Assembly (NCBI GenBank): GCA_004556545.1 | Contig: SFGO01000043.1 | Coordinates: forward strand, 1-33,251 | Direction of reading: 5' to 3' | DNA: 33,251 nucleotides | From: Clostridiales bacterium | GTDB taxonomy: Bacteria; Bacillota; Clostridia; Christensenellales; Aristaeellaceae | Shown here: one piece after another, positions 24,801 through 31,490 of the stretch | Numbering within the stretch: the stretch's first letter is position 1 | How the letters are laid out: each line of letters opens with the position of its first letter | Position numbers and translations under genes: made by a program | The notes under the pieces: generated by a model | Seen by the model: the letters and a program-made list of their open reading frames with translations, nothing else | The model's database searches: none | Told to the model about the DNA's origin: nothing

Positions 24801-25042
24801 TAGAAACGGACGGCGAGGCTGAAAAAGTCCTTTACACCCACGCCGCCGCTGACGCCCAGCTCCGCCAGAATGGCGATGGTCACGCCGGTGCCGAAGTCCA
24901 GCGCCATATTGGACATGCTGGGCCAGTCGGCGGTAAGGCCGATGCTGAACGCCGTGCCCAGCGAGAAGGTGAAGTCCATCGCGCAGAAGCAGGGAATGGC
25001 CCAGATCATGAAGGGATAGGTATAGCCGCCCTTGAAGGCCAT
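21884..25042 (-). CDS. Large surface protein, C-terminal part with sortase-like anchor (downstream of in-frame TAG)
   Basis: 1052 codons that continue the frame of the upstream 595-codon ORF directly after its TAG. The N-terminus has no signal peptide of standard form, only a hydrophobic stretch (about 9-36), and the ATG touches the TAG with no good ribosome binding site. The middle (about 200-650) is beta-rich with no recognised family; PCVTAGESASLLFSVKNTGN looks like a CARDB-type domain. An Ig-like domain spans about 932-1019 (EGEEAVFSVALAGGKQPYAY, with W and C at the expected places). The C-terminus is PPTTGD (1021-1026), a hydrophobic stretch (1030-1047) and RRKKG, a sortase signal with P in place of L. 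It is most likely the rest of one secreted protein of about 1648 codons, either broken by a nonsense mutation or read through. Confidence 0.75.
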   Translation of the reverse strand: MAFKGGYTYPFMIWAIPCFCAMDFTFSLGTAFSIGLTADWPSMSNMALDFGTGVTIAILAELGVSGGVGVKDFFSLAVRFYGNIKPLLRLGKSSSASITLGFGLEVTAQMILLKLKRTLWKGSWGTSSNGTSALNAANGAENGDVSLTALSTGVNVPEKKTLPPAGTGKSGVFPTLEEHLFKQTDALAQEIQYVTLQSGSEKATFGLWITPTGQATGRQAKLIWYNLDDPTRHGEIYPSVGGDAQRGPSGTASDYAFAIRSHQDMVAVNVLSGVFTEGQNHPSKSTMTLAVLQLQNGSLVMKKYAPHVTETPNAARYLSSPIVYFVRHNSATAAAEPVWFLNASCAREDIKSGEITAVHSVDLDQTSTAYQVTIDPVPDGIENVQGVPRMTPATPTNAIFNGDYITGSNGSNPSLSCYYWLNEKQQLSVHLNKTKRVLDENVVFVENLVEYGVNDAREFVFYLKEGTADDGSDCYRLMGATRQGRKEFTVRDYDVCLYAQRFQTAHVNDGSQYGIHYLYWTENIVPNPDDPDQEERYRVRCVRFDRPTNTRATNTMSAPFTLVELSHYPASIHLLPDGTGYYTTDLETANALDESAVNSRRLIRFEFELKIAAELTGAASSDPCVTAGESASLLFSVKNTGNLPISRFGVVVKQGSTVVQQIVVNCQDPKNSLNSLYAANGPGYSVTRLENAYEDMNGDRWLTTTIADNGTVTEQAIHTDLLMPGGVHTYEAAIEIPDDWDGTISLTAELENVYAMTQYASLIQGSAAFQANGADMAQYEVCAQPTGEVTGYAVTNAPGQIGVGRGNTRADDTMKEIGVGLGDLMLDCQPYVDADGMEYVRVSIVGRSQTDSTIAPTLTATMDGQTVLNHTFKRAIDRDFGYTLDLPAELLLAGKDSGEVTFLLTDNETGNEFSDFDNERTVSLGNELRFLHQPESLSRLEGEEAVFSVALAGGKQPYAYRWQRMEPNGKWTDIPGAIQAEYRIAAVRMKDNAVLFRCVVQDHDGCSLTSEAASLAVFSAPPTTGDSAHPALLLLLLLTCAAGWLLCRRKKG

Positions 25043-26830
25043 CTACACGCCGGCGTTGCCTTTCAGACCAACTTTTTCCTTCAGACCCTCGCTGGTCGTC
25101 ACCTCGGTGATGCGCCCCTGCAGGGCGGCAAAGGGCGTGAGCATGGCCTTGATGTTACCGAGGAATTTGGCGGGCTTGCTGGCCCCTTGATTCTGATACA
25201 CCTGATTGTTGACCGCGTTCGCGTCCCGCTCGCCCTCCCGGGCCGCTTCGTCCATGCGTTCGGTCTTGTCTTTCAGACTTTCCTGCTTCCAGCTCAGTTC
25301 TTCGCTTTCGAAGGTCTTGCCGTAGGCGTACTGGATGTAGCCGCTGGGATCGATGACCATCTGAGACTGGATGAACGGCAGACTCAAATTCATCTGCAGG
25401 TCGCCTACGAAGGGCGTGTCCGCCGGGAACTGGAAGCTGAGCCCGCCGGGGGTAAAGCTGATGAACTGATCGTTGTTGAATACCGGCTCTTCCACGTAGG
25501 CCTTTTCGATCTTCAACTGGGTCTGGAAGGTGCGGTTGTAGCCCGTGGAGGGGATCTCCGCCCGGATGGAAACGGTGGAGCCGGGAACGATCAGGCGGCA
25601 GTATTCGCCCACGAAGGTGGTCGCTTCGCCGCTGGTGAACTTCCGCATTTCTTCCACTTCCTGGGGCTTTCCGTCTTCGTCGTAGGTCTGATAGATCAGG
25701 TACAGAGAGCCGGTCAGCACCTTTTTGCCGGGGTTGGTGAAGATCACGTCGATGGTCTGCTGGGCGTCGTTTTTGGCGGTGTAATAGATGGTGTTCTGCT
25801 GCACCACGATGTCGCTGCCGTTATAGCAGGCCATGCGCAGGTAGGGAACGCCGGTGTATTTTTCCAGTCGGACGATCTCCGCCTGCCCGCCCCGCAGAGT
25901 GAGACGGCGCATTTCCCGGGTGTTGTGCTGGCTGTGGGTGACGACCACGTCCAGCGTGACCCGCCGGTTCGACGTGGGAACGAAATCCGCCACCAGGAAG
26001 GAGGCCAGTCCGTTTTCCCCGGTGGTGACGGTCTTCAGGGAACGGGGATAGCCCGTCGCCTGTACGGAGACCTGCGCGTCTTTCAGCAGCTTGCCCTCGT
26101 GATCCCGGATGATGAACCCGAACTGCTTGGTGGACAGCGTGACCACGCTGAAATCCACGCTGTTCCGCGCATCGATATGGGCCTGTTCTTCGTTGGTCAG
26201 GGCTTCGGCCTCGGCCAGCAGCTTTTCCTCGGCCTGCTGGGTGATGGCGCCGTCCGGCGTGTCCGCGGCCTGCAGCACGTTAAGGAAGTTCAGCTCGTGG
26301 GAATCGACCGCTTCTTCGTACTGCTGATAGTAACGAACCACGGTGCCGATGATGGTCTGCATTTCCGCCACATATTCCCGTACCTTGTCGGTCAGGCGGC
26401 GTTTTTCCCGCTGGGTCAGCTCGGCGTCCGCCTCCAGCTGGTGCAGGCTGTTGAATACGGTCAGCCGCCCTGTTTCCAGCCGATCCCGGTAATGATCCAG
26501 CTGATCCCGGAACTGGCGCAACAGGTCTTCGACCCCTTCCAGCGACTGATTGCCCAGCAGCTCGGTTTTATCCCGGATGCGCACAAGCAGACCGCCGATC
26601 TCATCGGAAAGCAGCCATTCCAGATATTGCTGAATTTGCAGCGCGTTCATGGACGCGGACGGCTTCATACCTTTCGCCCAGCCCTGAAGCTCGCCCTCCA
26701 TGGCGATCAGCTGCCGGGCTTCGGCGATTTCCTGCTGCGTCAGAAGCGCCTCCTGAGCCAGCGCAGGAAGCTGCACGGCCAGCAGAATCAGGGCCGTCAG
26801 CAGGCAGAGCATACGTTGCAGCTTTTTCAT
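25043..26830 (-). CDS. Secreted surface protein, N-terminal part with signal peptide (ends at in-frame TAG)
   Basis: 595 residues. The signal peptide is MKKLQRMLCLLTALILLAVQ with probable cleavage after ALA (about residue 25). Residues about 30-220 are helical and rich in E, Q and R, likely coiled coil. Residues about 226-325 form a beta domain (STKQFGFIIRDHEGKLLKDA then VTTGENGLASF) of the kind seen in carboxypeptidase-regulatory or SpaA-like repeats. ATG 26830 has AGGAGG ahead and a strong promoter at 26911-26939. It stops at TAG (25045-25043) immediately followed by an ATG in the same frame. The domain family was not recognised. As a separate protein it would be secreted but unanchored. 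Confidence 0.8.
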   Translation of the reverse strand: MKKLQRMLCLLTALILLAVQLPALAQEALLTQQEIAEARQLIAMEGELQGWAKGMKPSASMNALQIQQYLEWLLSDEIGGLLVRIRDKTELLGNQSLEGVEDLLRQFRDQLDHYRDRLETGRLTVFNSLHQLEADAELTQREKRRLTDKVREYVAEMQTIIGTVVRYYQQYEEAVDSHELNFLNVLQAADTPDGAITQQAEEKLLAEAEALTNEEQAHIDARNSVDFSVVTLSTKQFGFIIRDHEGKLLKDAQVSVQATGYPRSLKTVTTGENGLASFLVADFVPTSNRRVTLDVVVTHSQHNTREMRRLTLRGGQAEIVRLEKYTGVPYLRMACYNGSDIVVQQNTIYYTAKNDAQQTIDVIFTNPGKKVLTGSLYLIYQTYDEDGKPQEVEEMRKFTSGEATTFVGEYCRLIVPGSTVSIRAEIPSTGYNRTFQTQLKIEKAYVEEPVFNNDQFISFTPGGLSFQFPADTPFVGDLQMNLSLPFIQSQMVIDPSGYIQYAYGKTFESEELSWKQESLKDKTERMDEAAREGERDANAVNNQVYQNQGASKPAKFLGNIKAMLTPFAALQGRITEVTTSEGLKEKVGLKGNAGV

Positions 26831-26910
26831 TTGTGGGATTCCTCCTGTTCGTCAGCGGGGGTAAAAATGGGCCGTCGCAGCGGAAAAAAAAGAAGCCTTG
26901 TGATAAAGGC

Positions 26911-26939
26911 AGTATAGCAAAAAAAGGAAGCTGCTGCAA
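26911..26939 (-). promoter_or_regulatory. Promoter of the surface protein gene
   Basis: On the minus strand TTGCAG (26939-26934), a 17-nt spacer and TATACT (26916-26911) preceded by TGC (extended -10). The spacer lies within the terminator of the upstream XRE gene. Confidence 0.7.
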
Positions 26940-26958
26940 GACAAGACAGGAAGCTTCC
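26919..26958 (-). terminator. Terminator of the XRE regulator gene
   Basis: On the minus strand GGAAGCT... pairs: + strand GGAAGCT (26926-26932) with AGCTTCC (26952-26958), followed on the minus strand by seven T (26925-26919). Confidence 0.7.
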
Positions 26959-26976
26959 CGAAAAAATTTGGGGAAT

Positions 26977-27207
26977 TTACTTTTTCGCCTTTTTGACGGG
27001 CGGATAGGGCGCTGCCTGATCCGTCCGGTCCATCAGATAATCCAGACTGGTATGAAAATAATCCGCCAGAATCGTCAAGTCGCTTACGGAGGGCAGACGT
27101 TCTCCCCGCTCATATTTGGATAAAAGGCTCTGATCGATGCCGGTGACAATGTGCAGCGCAACCTGCGTCATATGCTTTTTTTGCCGCAATCTCAGCAAAT
27201 TCAACAT
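26977..27207 (-). CDS. XRE-family HTH transcriptional regulator
   Basis: A 76-residue DNA-binding protein consisting of a single lambda-repressor-like HTH domain: LLRLRQKKHMTQVALHIVTG then IDQSLLSKYERGERLPSVSD. The recognition helix is the QSLLSKYERG part. The tail ILADYFHTSLDYLMDRTD is the usual fifth helix of the family, then a basic tail (VKKAKK). No sensor domain. ATG 27207 has AGGGG about 9 nt ahead. A dyad AGGAC-N5-GTCCT (27257-27271) lies upstream of its probable promoter and could be its own operator. Its target may include the downstream surface protein gene (inference from position). Confidence 0.85.
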   Translation of the reverse strand: MLNLLRLRQKKHMTQVALHIVTGIDQSLLSKYERGERLPSVSDLTILADYFHTSLDYLMDRTDQAAPYPPVKKAKK

Positions 27208-27229
27208 ACTGTTCGCCCCTTTTTAGGGT

Positions 27230-27271
27230 ATTATGTCATGTTTGCCGTTGACAAAAAGGACAGATAGTCCT
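27230..27271 (-). promoter_or_regulatory. Candidate promoter and operator of the XRE gene
   Basis: TGACATAAT on the minus strand (27238-27230) is an extended -10. AGGAC (27257-27261) and GTCCT (27267-27271) form a 5-bp dyad with a 5-nt centre at about the -35 region, a plausible site for a small XRE dimer. Confidence 0.4.
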
Positions 27272-27542
27272 AAAAGGAAAAGCGGATCATCAAAGAATAT
27301 TGAGTGTTGCTGATCGTTTCCGACAATGAAAGAGCAGGAGGAACAAAAGCCGCTCCGGGCGCGGCCCCTCCGGGCACAGCTCCCGCAGTTCGCCGCCGGA
27401 GATGCAGATTCATCTGTATCAAATACTGGAAATTCCAATAGATTTTCTGATAACATCATAGCATTGTTCTGAAAAGAGACGGCGCAAATTTCCCATTAAG
27501 GTTTTGAAAAACAAAAAAACTGTGCCATTCTCCTTTCCACAC
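27272..27542. other. Intergenic stretch, no convincing gene
   Basis: Between the XRE control region and the lipoprotein terminator. A minus-strand ORF (27223-27459) overlaps the XRE promoter, lacks a ribosome binding site and has no recognisable family. Nothing else was identified. Confidence 0.4.
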
Positions 27543-27580
27543 AAAAACGCGGACACGACGCCACTCCCGTCCTGTCCGCG
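27543..27580 (-). terminator. Terminator of the lipoprotein gene
   Basis: CGCGGACA (27548-27555) pairs with TGTCCGCG (27573-27580); read on the minus strand it is followed by TTTTT (27547-27543). It lies 14 nt after the stop codon. Confidence 0.75.
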
Positions 27581-27594
27581 CCTTTGACGTGGGT

Positions 27595-28161
27595 TCAGCC
27601 CACCGTCGTGTCCTGGTCGTTTCCCGCCAGATTGAGCACCTGCGTCTGAAGCTGCTCGAAGGTCAGATCCTGATTGGACAGCTTTTCCCGCAGCTCCATC
27701 AGCTTCTGATAGTCCGCCTCGCCGTCCTTGACATGCACGGTCACAATGCTCTTGTCTACCGCCTGCACCCGGTCCGTGATCATTTCCTTCAGACGGTCGG
27801 TCAGGCCGCCCTGATACTGGGCGTCGTACTCCACGCCGACGACGGCGATGGTGCCCATCACCACGGCTTCCGCGCTTTTCAGCTCGGAGAGCTTTTCCAC
27901 TTCCTCCGACACCTGATCGCTGACGCGCTGGGCGTCCTCCACCGTGTTCACCCCGGCGGAGGTTCCGTTGGCTTCCCGATCCGTCGCGGTGGGCGCGGTG
28001 CTGGGCGCGGGCGAATCCGTGGCCGTGGCCATGGGGGACGCGCTGGGGCTGACCGAGGGACTGGGGCTGGGCTGCACCATCGTGTCCGCGTTGCTGGAGC
28101 AAGCGGTGAACAGACCTACCCCTACCAGAGAGATCACCAGGAGAATCCAAATCCTTTTCAA
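27595..28161 (-). CDS. YhcN/YlaJ-family sporulation lipoprotein
   Basis: A 188-residue lipoprotein. The N-terminus MKRIWILLVISLVGVGLFTAC is a lipoprotein signal with acylated C21. A linker rich in S, P, T and A (about 27-65) keeps the domain away from the membrane. The C-terminal domain (about 70-188), with AEAVVMGTIAVVGVEYD and ITDRVQAVDKSIVTVHV, matches the spore-associated YhcN/YlaJ family, found in spore membranes and linked to germination or outgrowth. The start codon is TTG at 28161: GGAGG lies 9 nt ahead, and no ATG or GTG gives the signal peptide. It is the best hint that the organism forms spores or descends from spore formers. Confidence 0.82.
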   Translation of the reverse strand: MKRIWILLVISLVGVGLFTACSSNADTMVQPSPSPSVSPSASPMATATDSPAPSTAPTATDREANGTSAGVNTVEDAQRVSDQVSEEVEKLSELKSAEAVVMGTIAVVGVEYDAQYQGGLTDRLKEMITDRVQAVDKSIVTVHVKDGEADYQKLMELREKLSNQDLTFEQLQTQVLNLAGNDQDTTVG

Positions 28162-28280
28162 AGCTGTTCGCCTCCTCGCGGCTATTGTGTGCAGAAGCGA
28201 AAGCGCCTATTTGCGACAATCATTGCCAGATTTGCCGGTTTTCAGACCGGCTGAGCCGCGGCGTTTGCCGCCTTCGCCGC

Positions 28281-28324
28281 CCGGTTCCTTTTGGCCGGAA
28301 AAGCAAAGGAAAACCGGCTTTTTT
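28281..28324 (+). terminator. Terminator-like hairpin without an obvious gene
   Basis: CCGGTTCCTTT (28281-28291) can pair imperfectly with AAAGGAAAACCGG (28305-28317), followed by C and six T. No plus-strand gene ends before it; it could insulate the amylase promoter from transcription coming from the left. Confidence 0.45.
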
Positions 28325-28351
28325 CTCCGTTGGAATTTTATGCGGAAGGGT

Positions 28352-28381
28352 TTGCACCGCCCGGCGGTTTCATGATATGAT
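28352..28381 (+). promoter_or_regulatory. Promoter of the amylase gene
   Basis: TTGCAC (28352-28357), an 18-nt spacer and TATGAT (28376-28381) preceded by TGA (extended -10), 44 nt ahead of the start codon. Confidence 0.6.
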
Positions 28382-28424
28382 AGGGCGTGAATACAAGTCA
28401 GGTATGAAGGAGGAACGGGAAGCC

Positions 28425-30212
28425 ATGCTTTATCATGATTCCCACGACGCGGCCTATCGCGATCCCGTCGGCCCGGTTCCGGCGGGCGCTTCTATGACGC
28501 TCCGCTTTTTGTGCGACGAAGCGGAGCATGTCACCCTGCGCGCCTGGGACGGCGGCGAGGCCCGCTATCCCATGCGGAAAGCCGGGGAGCATCTTTTTGA
28601 AAGCACGATCTCCGTCCCCGAAACGCCCATGCTGTTCTGGTACGATTTCATCATCCATCGGCCCGGCGGCGACGTGCGCTACGGCACGTCCTACGATCAG
28701 CTGGGCGGCGTGGGGGCCTGCTATGACGGCCAGCCCAGCAGCTACCAGATCACCGTTTACGACCCGGCCTATCAGACGCCGGAGTTTCTCCGCCATGCGG
28801 TGGTGTATCAGATTTTTCCCGACCGTTTCTTCCGGGATGAAAAAGCCGGGCACCCGGGCCGGAGCCGCAAGATCAAAGCCGCGCACCCCGAGGCGGTTTT
28901 CCACAAAAAGTGGGACGAAGCGCCCCTGCTGGATCTGGACCCCGTCACCGGGGACAACCGGGCGCTGGATTTCTTCGGCGGCACCCTGCGGGGGATCGCC
29001 GAAAAGCTGGATGAATTGCAGGAGCTGGGCGTGACGGTGCTGTATCTGAACCCCATCTTCCGCGCCCGCACCAATCATCGCTACGATACCGGCGATTACG
29101 CCGAGATCGACCCCATTCTGGGCGGACAGAAGGCCTTCGACGGGCTGATCCGCGCGGCGAAGGCCCGCGGGATCCGCGTCATGCTGGACGGCGTATTCAG
29201 CCATACCGGCTCCGACAGCCTGTATTTTAACCGCTACGGCCGCTATGATTCGCTGGGCGCTTATCAGAGCACGGAATCGCCCTATTATCCCTGGTATACC
29301 TTTGAGCAGTACCCCGACCGCTACCGTACCTGGTGGGGCTTTGACACCCTGCCTGCCGTCAATAAGGAAAACGCCGATTATCAGCGCTATTTGCTGAATG
29401 AGGAAAACGGCATCCTGCCCCGCTGGGTGAAAAACGGCGCCTGCGGCTGGCGGCTGGATGTGGTGGATGAGCTGCCCATGCCGCTGGTCTCCGCCATGCG
29501 GCAGGCGGTGAAGCAGGCCGACCCCGAGGCGGTGCTGCTGGGCGAGGTCTGGGAGGATGCGTCCAACAAGGTATCCTACGGCGCGCTGCGTTCCTATTGT
29601 CTGGGCGACAGTCTGGACAGCGTGATGAATTACCCCCTGCGCCGGGCCGTGATCGACTTTTTCACCGGCAAGTGCGACGCGCCGCATCTGCGCCGGGTCA
29701 TCCTGCATCAGCAGGAGGTCTACCCCGCGCCGTTCTATTATTCCCTGATGAATCTGCTGGGCAGCCACGACCGGGTGCGCATCCTGAACGCCATGGCGGG
29801 CTACGATCAGGAGGGCATTGCCCAGATGGACCGGGCGCAGGCCGCTCAGATCCGCCTGACCCCCGAGCAGCGGGAAAAAGCTCAGGCGAAGGTGCTGGAA
29901 GCCTTCCGGCTTCTGTGCGCTCTGCCGGGCGCGCCCACCGTCTATTACGGCGACGAGCTGGGCATGGAGGGCATGGCCGACCCGTGGAACCGCGCGCCCA
30001 TGGTCTGGGACAAGGGCGACAAGGCCGTGCGCCGCGCCCTGAAGAAGCTCCTGCAGACCCGCCAGTCCAAGCCCATGCTGCAAACCGGCTTTCTGGCCGT
30101 GGACGCGCCGGACACGGACACGCTGATCGTCCGCCGCTACGCCGTCAAAGGCCGGGACGTGTTCGGCAAGCCGCTGGGCGGCCGGGCTGTCACAGTGACC
30201 ATCAGCCGGTAA
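28425..30212 (+). CDS. GH13 alpha-glucanase (neopullulanase / cyclomaltodextrinase-like)
   Basis: A 595-residue cytoplasmic enzyme that should hydrolyse alpha-1,4 bonds in maltodextrins, cyclodextrins or pullulan. Residues about 15-110 form an N-terminal beta domain (CBM34-like). The (beta/alpha)8 barrel starts at VVYQIFPDRFF (126-136). Conserved regions: GVMLD-type RVMLDGVFSH (251-260), GWRLDVVDELP with nucleophile D345, LLGEVWED with acid/base E374, and LGSHDRVR with D449. The C-terminal beta domain is short. The frame opens well upstream, but ATG 28425 follows AAGGAGG (28407-28413) and the promoter at 28352-28381. No signal peptide, so substrate must be imported; no transporter is nearby. 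The exact specificity within GH13_20 is not certain. Confidence 0.9.
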   Translation: MLYHDSHDAAYRDPVGPVPAGASMTLRFLCDEAEHVTLRAWDGGEARYPMRKAGEHLFESTISVPETPMLFWYDFIIHRPGGDVRYGTSYDQLGGVGACYDGQPSSYQITVYDPAYQTPEFLRHAVVYQIFPDRFFRDEKAGHPGRSRKIKAAHPEAVFHKKWDEAPLLDLDPVTGDNRALDFFGGTLRGIAEKLDELQELGVTVLYLNPIFRARTNHRYDTGDYAEIDPILGGQKAFDGLIRAAKARGIRVMLDGVFSHTGSDSLYFNRYGRYDSLGAYQSTESPYYPWYTFEQYPDRYRTWWGFDTLPAVNKENADYQRYLLNEENGILPRWVKNGACGWRLDVVDELPMPLVSAMRQAVKQADPEAVLLGEVWEDASNKVSYGALRSYCLGDSLDSVMNYPLRRAVIDFFTGKCDAPHLRRVILHQQEVYPAPFYYSLMNLLGSHDRVRILNAMAGYDQEGIAQMDRAQAAQIRLTPEQREKAQAKVLEAFRLLCALPGAPTVYYGDELGMEGMADPWNRAPMVWDKGDKAVRRALKKLLQTRQSKPMLQTGFLAVDAPDTDTLIVRRYAVKGRDVFGKPLGGRAVTVTISR

Positions 30213-30287
30213 GGCGAGATGGGAGGACGGCCAAAAGTTTTCCACCTTTTCTAAAATTTCCCCACCCGAAAGCGAGGCCCGTTTTTC

Positions 30288-31406
30288 ATGCACTTTACCA
30301 CCCTGCGGCTGAAGCAGTTCCGCAATTATCCCTATCTGGAACTGGAACCCAGCGAGGGGATCACTGTGCTTTACGGGCCCAACGGCAGCGGCAAGACCAA
30401 TCTGCTGGAGGCCATGCATCTTTTGTCGCTGGGCCGGAGCCACCGCACTACCGCCGACCGGGAAATGGTGGCACAGGGCGAAATGGCCGCCATGGTGCAT
30501 GGCGAGACCCGCCGTCTGGACGGGCGGCATGAGTTGGAGATCCGCCTGACCCCCATGGAAAAACCCCAGAAGCGGGTGCTGCTGTACGGCAAGCCTGCCC
30601 AGCGCATCAGCGACCTGATGGGCCACGCCACAGTGGTCATGTTTTCGCCGGAAGACCTGCGCATCGTCCGGGACGGCCCGGCGGCCCGGCGGCGCTTTGT
30701 GGATATGCAGCTCAGCCAGATCCGCCCCGGCTATGTCCGGGCGCTGAAAAACTACCTGAGCGTGCTGGAAAGCCGCAATGCGCTGCTTCGACAGGACAAA
30801 TTGCAGGGCGTCAGCGATTTTGCCAATCAGCTGGACGCATGGGACGAGCAGCTGGCCAACGCCGCCGTGCCCATTGTGCGCAGCCGCCGCTGGTTTCTGC
30901 GGGAACTGAGCGAAAATTCCAGCCGGGAATACGCGGCCATTTCCGAAAATCCGGACGAGCCCTTTTCCCTTTTCTACGCAGGCCCGCTGGCTCAGTCCGA
31001 AACGCCCTACGAGGGGATGCTGAACGGTCTTCGGCGCAGCCGGGAGGAAGACCGGCGGCGGATGTACACCACCTTCGGCCCCCACCGGGACGATGTGAGC
31101 CTGCAGCTGTTCGGCAAAGATCTGCGGGCCATGGGCAGTCAGGGCCAGCTGCGCACCGCCGTTCTGAGCATGAAGCTGGGGGAGATCCGCCTGATTGAAA
31201 AAGAGATGGGCGAATCGCCCGCGCTGCTGCTGGACGATGTGTTCAGCGAGCTGGACGCCAAGCGACGCAACGCCCTGTTCAAAAGCGCCGCGCCCCTGCA
31301 GACCTTTATCACCTGCACCGACCGTCAGGACGCGGCCGGGGCCAAGGCCGACTGCTTCCTGCAGGTCACGTCCACCCCGGAAGGCACCGTCCTGCGCAGA
31401 GAATAA
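30288..31406 (+). CDS. recF: DNA replication and repair protein RecF
   Basis: A 372-residue SMC-like ATPase that helps load RecA at single-strand gaps. Walker A is GPNGSGKTN (30-38); FRNYPYLELEP precedes it and LLEAMHLLSLGRSHR follows, both hallmarks. FSPEDLRIVRDGPAARRRF, TTFGPHRDD and the ABC signature area GSQGQLRTAVLSMKLGE are present, as is Walker B LLLDDVFSELD (about 316-326). In most bacteria recF lies beside dnaA, dnaN and gyrB; here it sits between an amylase and an E2-like gene. ATG 30288 has GCGAGG about 13 nt ahead, and no clear promoter was seen in the 75-nt gap. Confidence 0.95.
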   Translation: MHFTTLRLKQFRNYPYLELEPSEGITVLYGPNGSGKTNLLEAMHLLSLGRSHRTTADREMVAQGEMAAMVHGETRRLDGRHELEIRLTPMEKPQKRVLLYGKPAQRISDLMGHATVVMFSPEDLRIVRDGPAARRRFVDMQLSQIRPGYVRALKNYLSVLESRNALLRQDKLQGVSDFANQLDAWDEQLANAAVPIVRSRRWFLRELSENSSREYAAISENPDEPFSLFYAGPLAQSETPYEGMLNGLRRSREEDRRRMYTTFGPHRDDVSLQLFGKDLRAMGSQGQLRTAVLSMKLGEIRLIEKEMGESPALLLDDVFSELDAKRRNALFKSAAPLQTFITCTDRQDAAGAKADCFLQVTSTPEGTVLRRE

Positions 31407-31490
31407 TGGTTTCCCCGGCCTTGGAAAGGCCACCTCCTTCATACCCTATTATCCGCACTCATTCGCCCCGACAAGAAAGGAAAGATGCCC

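Noticed and set aside
21956..26917. Plus-strand ORF of 1653 codons opposite the surface protein
   Set aside because: It is the antisense shadow of GC-rich codons: G/H/V/R-rich, no family features, no ribosome binding site. The signal peptide and wall anchor lie on the other strand.
27223..27459. Minus-strand ORF of 78 codons with a Cys cluster
   Set aside because: It overlaps the XRE promoter, has no ribosome binding site and no recognised family; judged chance.
28398..31442. Minus-strand ORF of 1014 codons opposite the amylase and recF
   Set aside because: Both plus-strand genes carry complete catalytic motifs; the antisense frame is compositionally odd and spans two unrelated genes.
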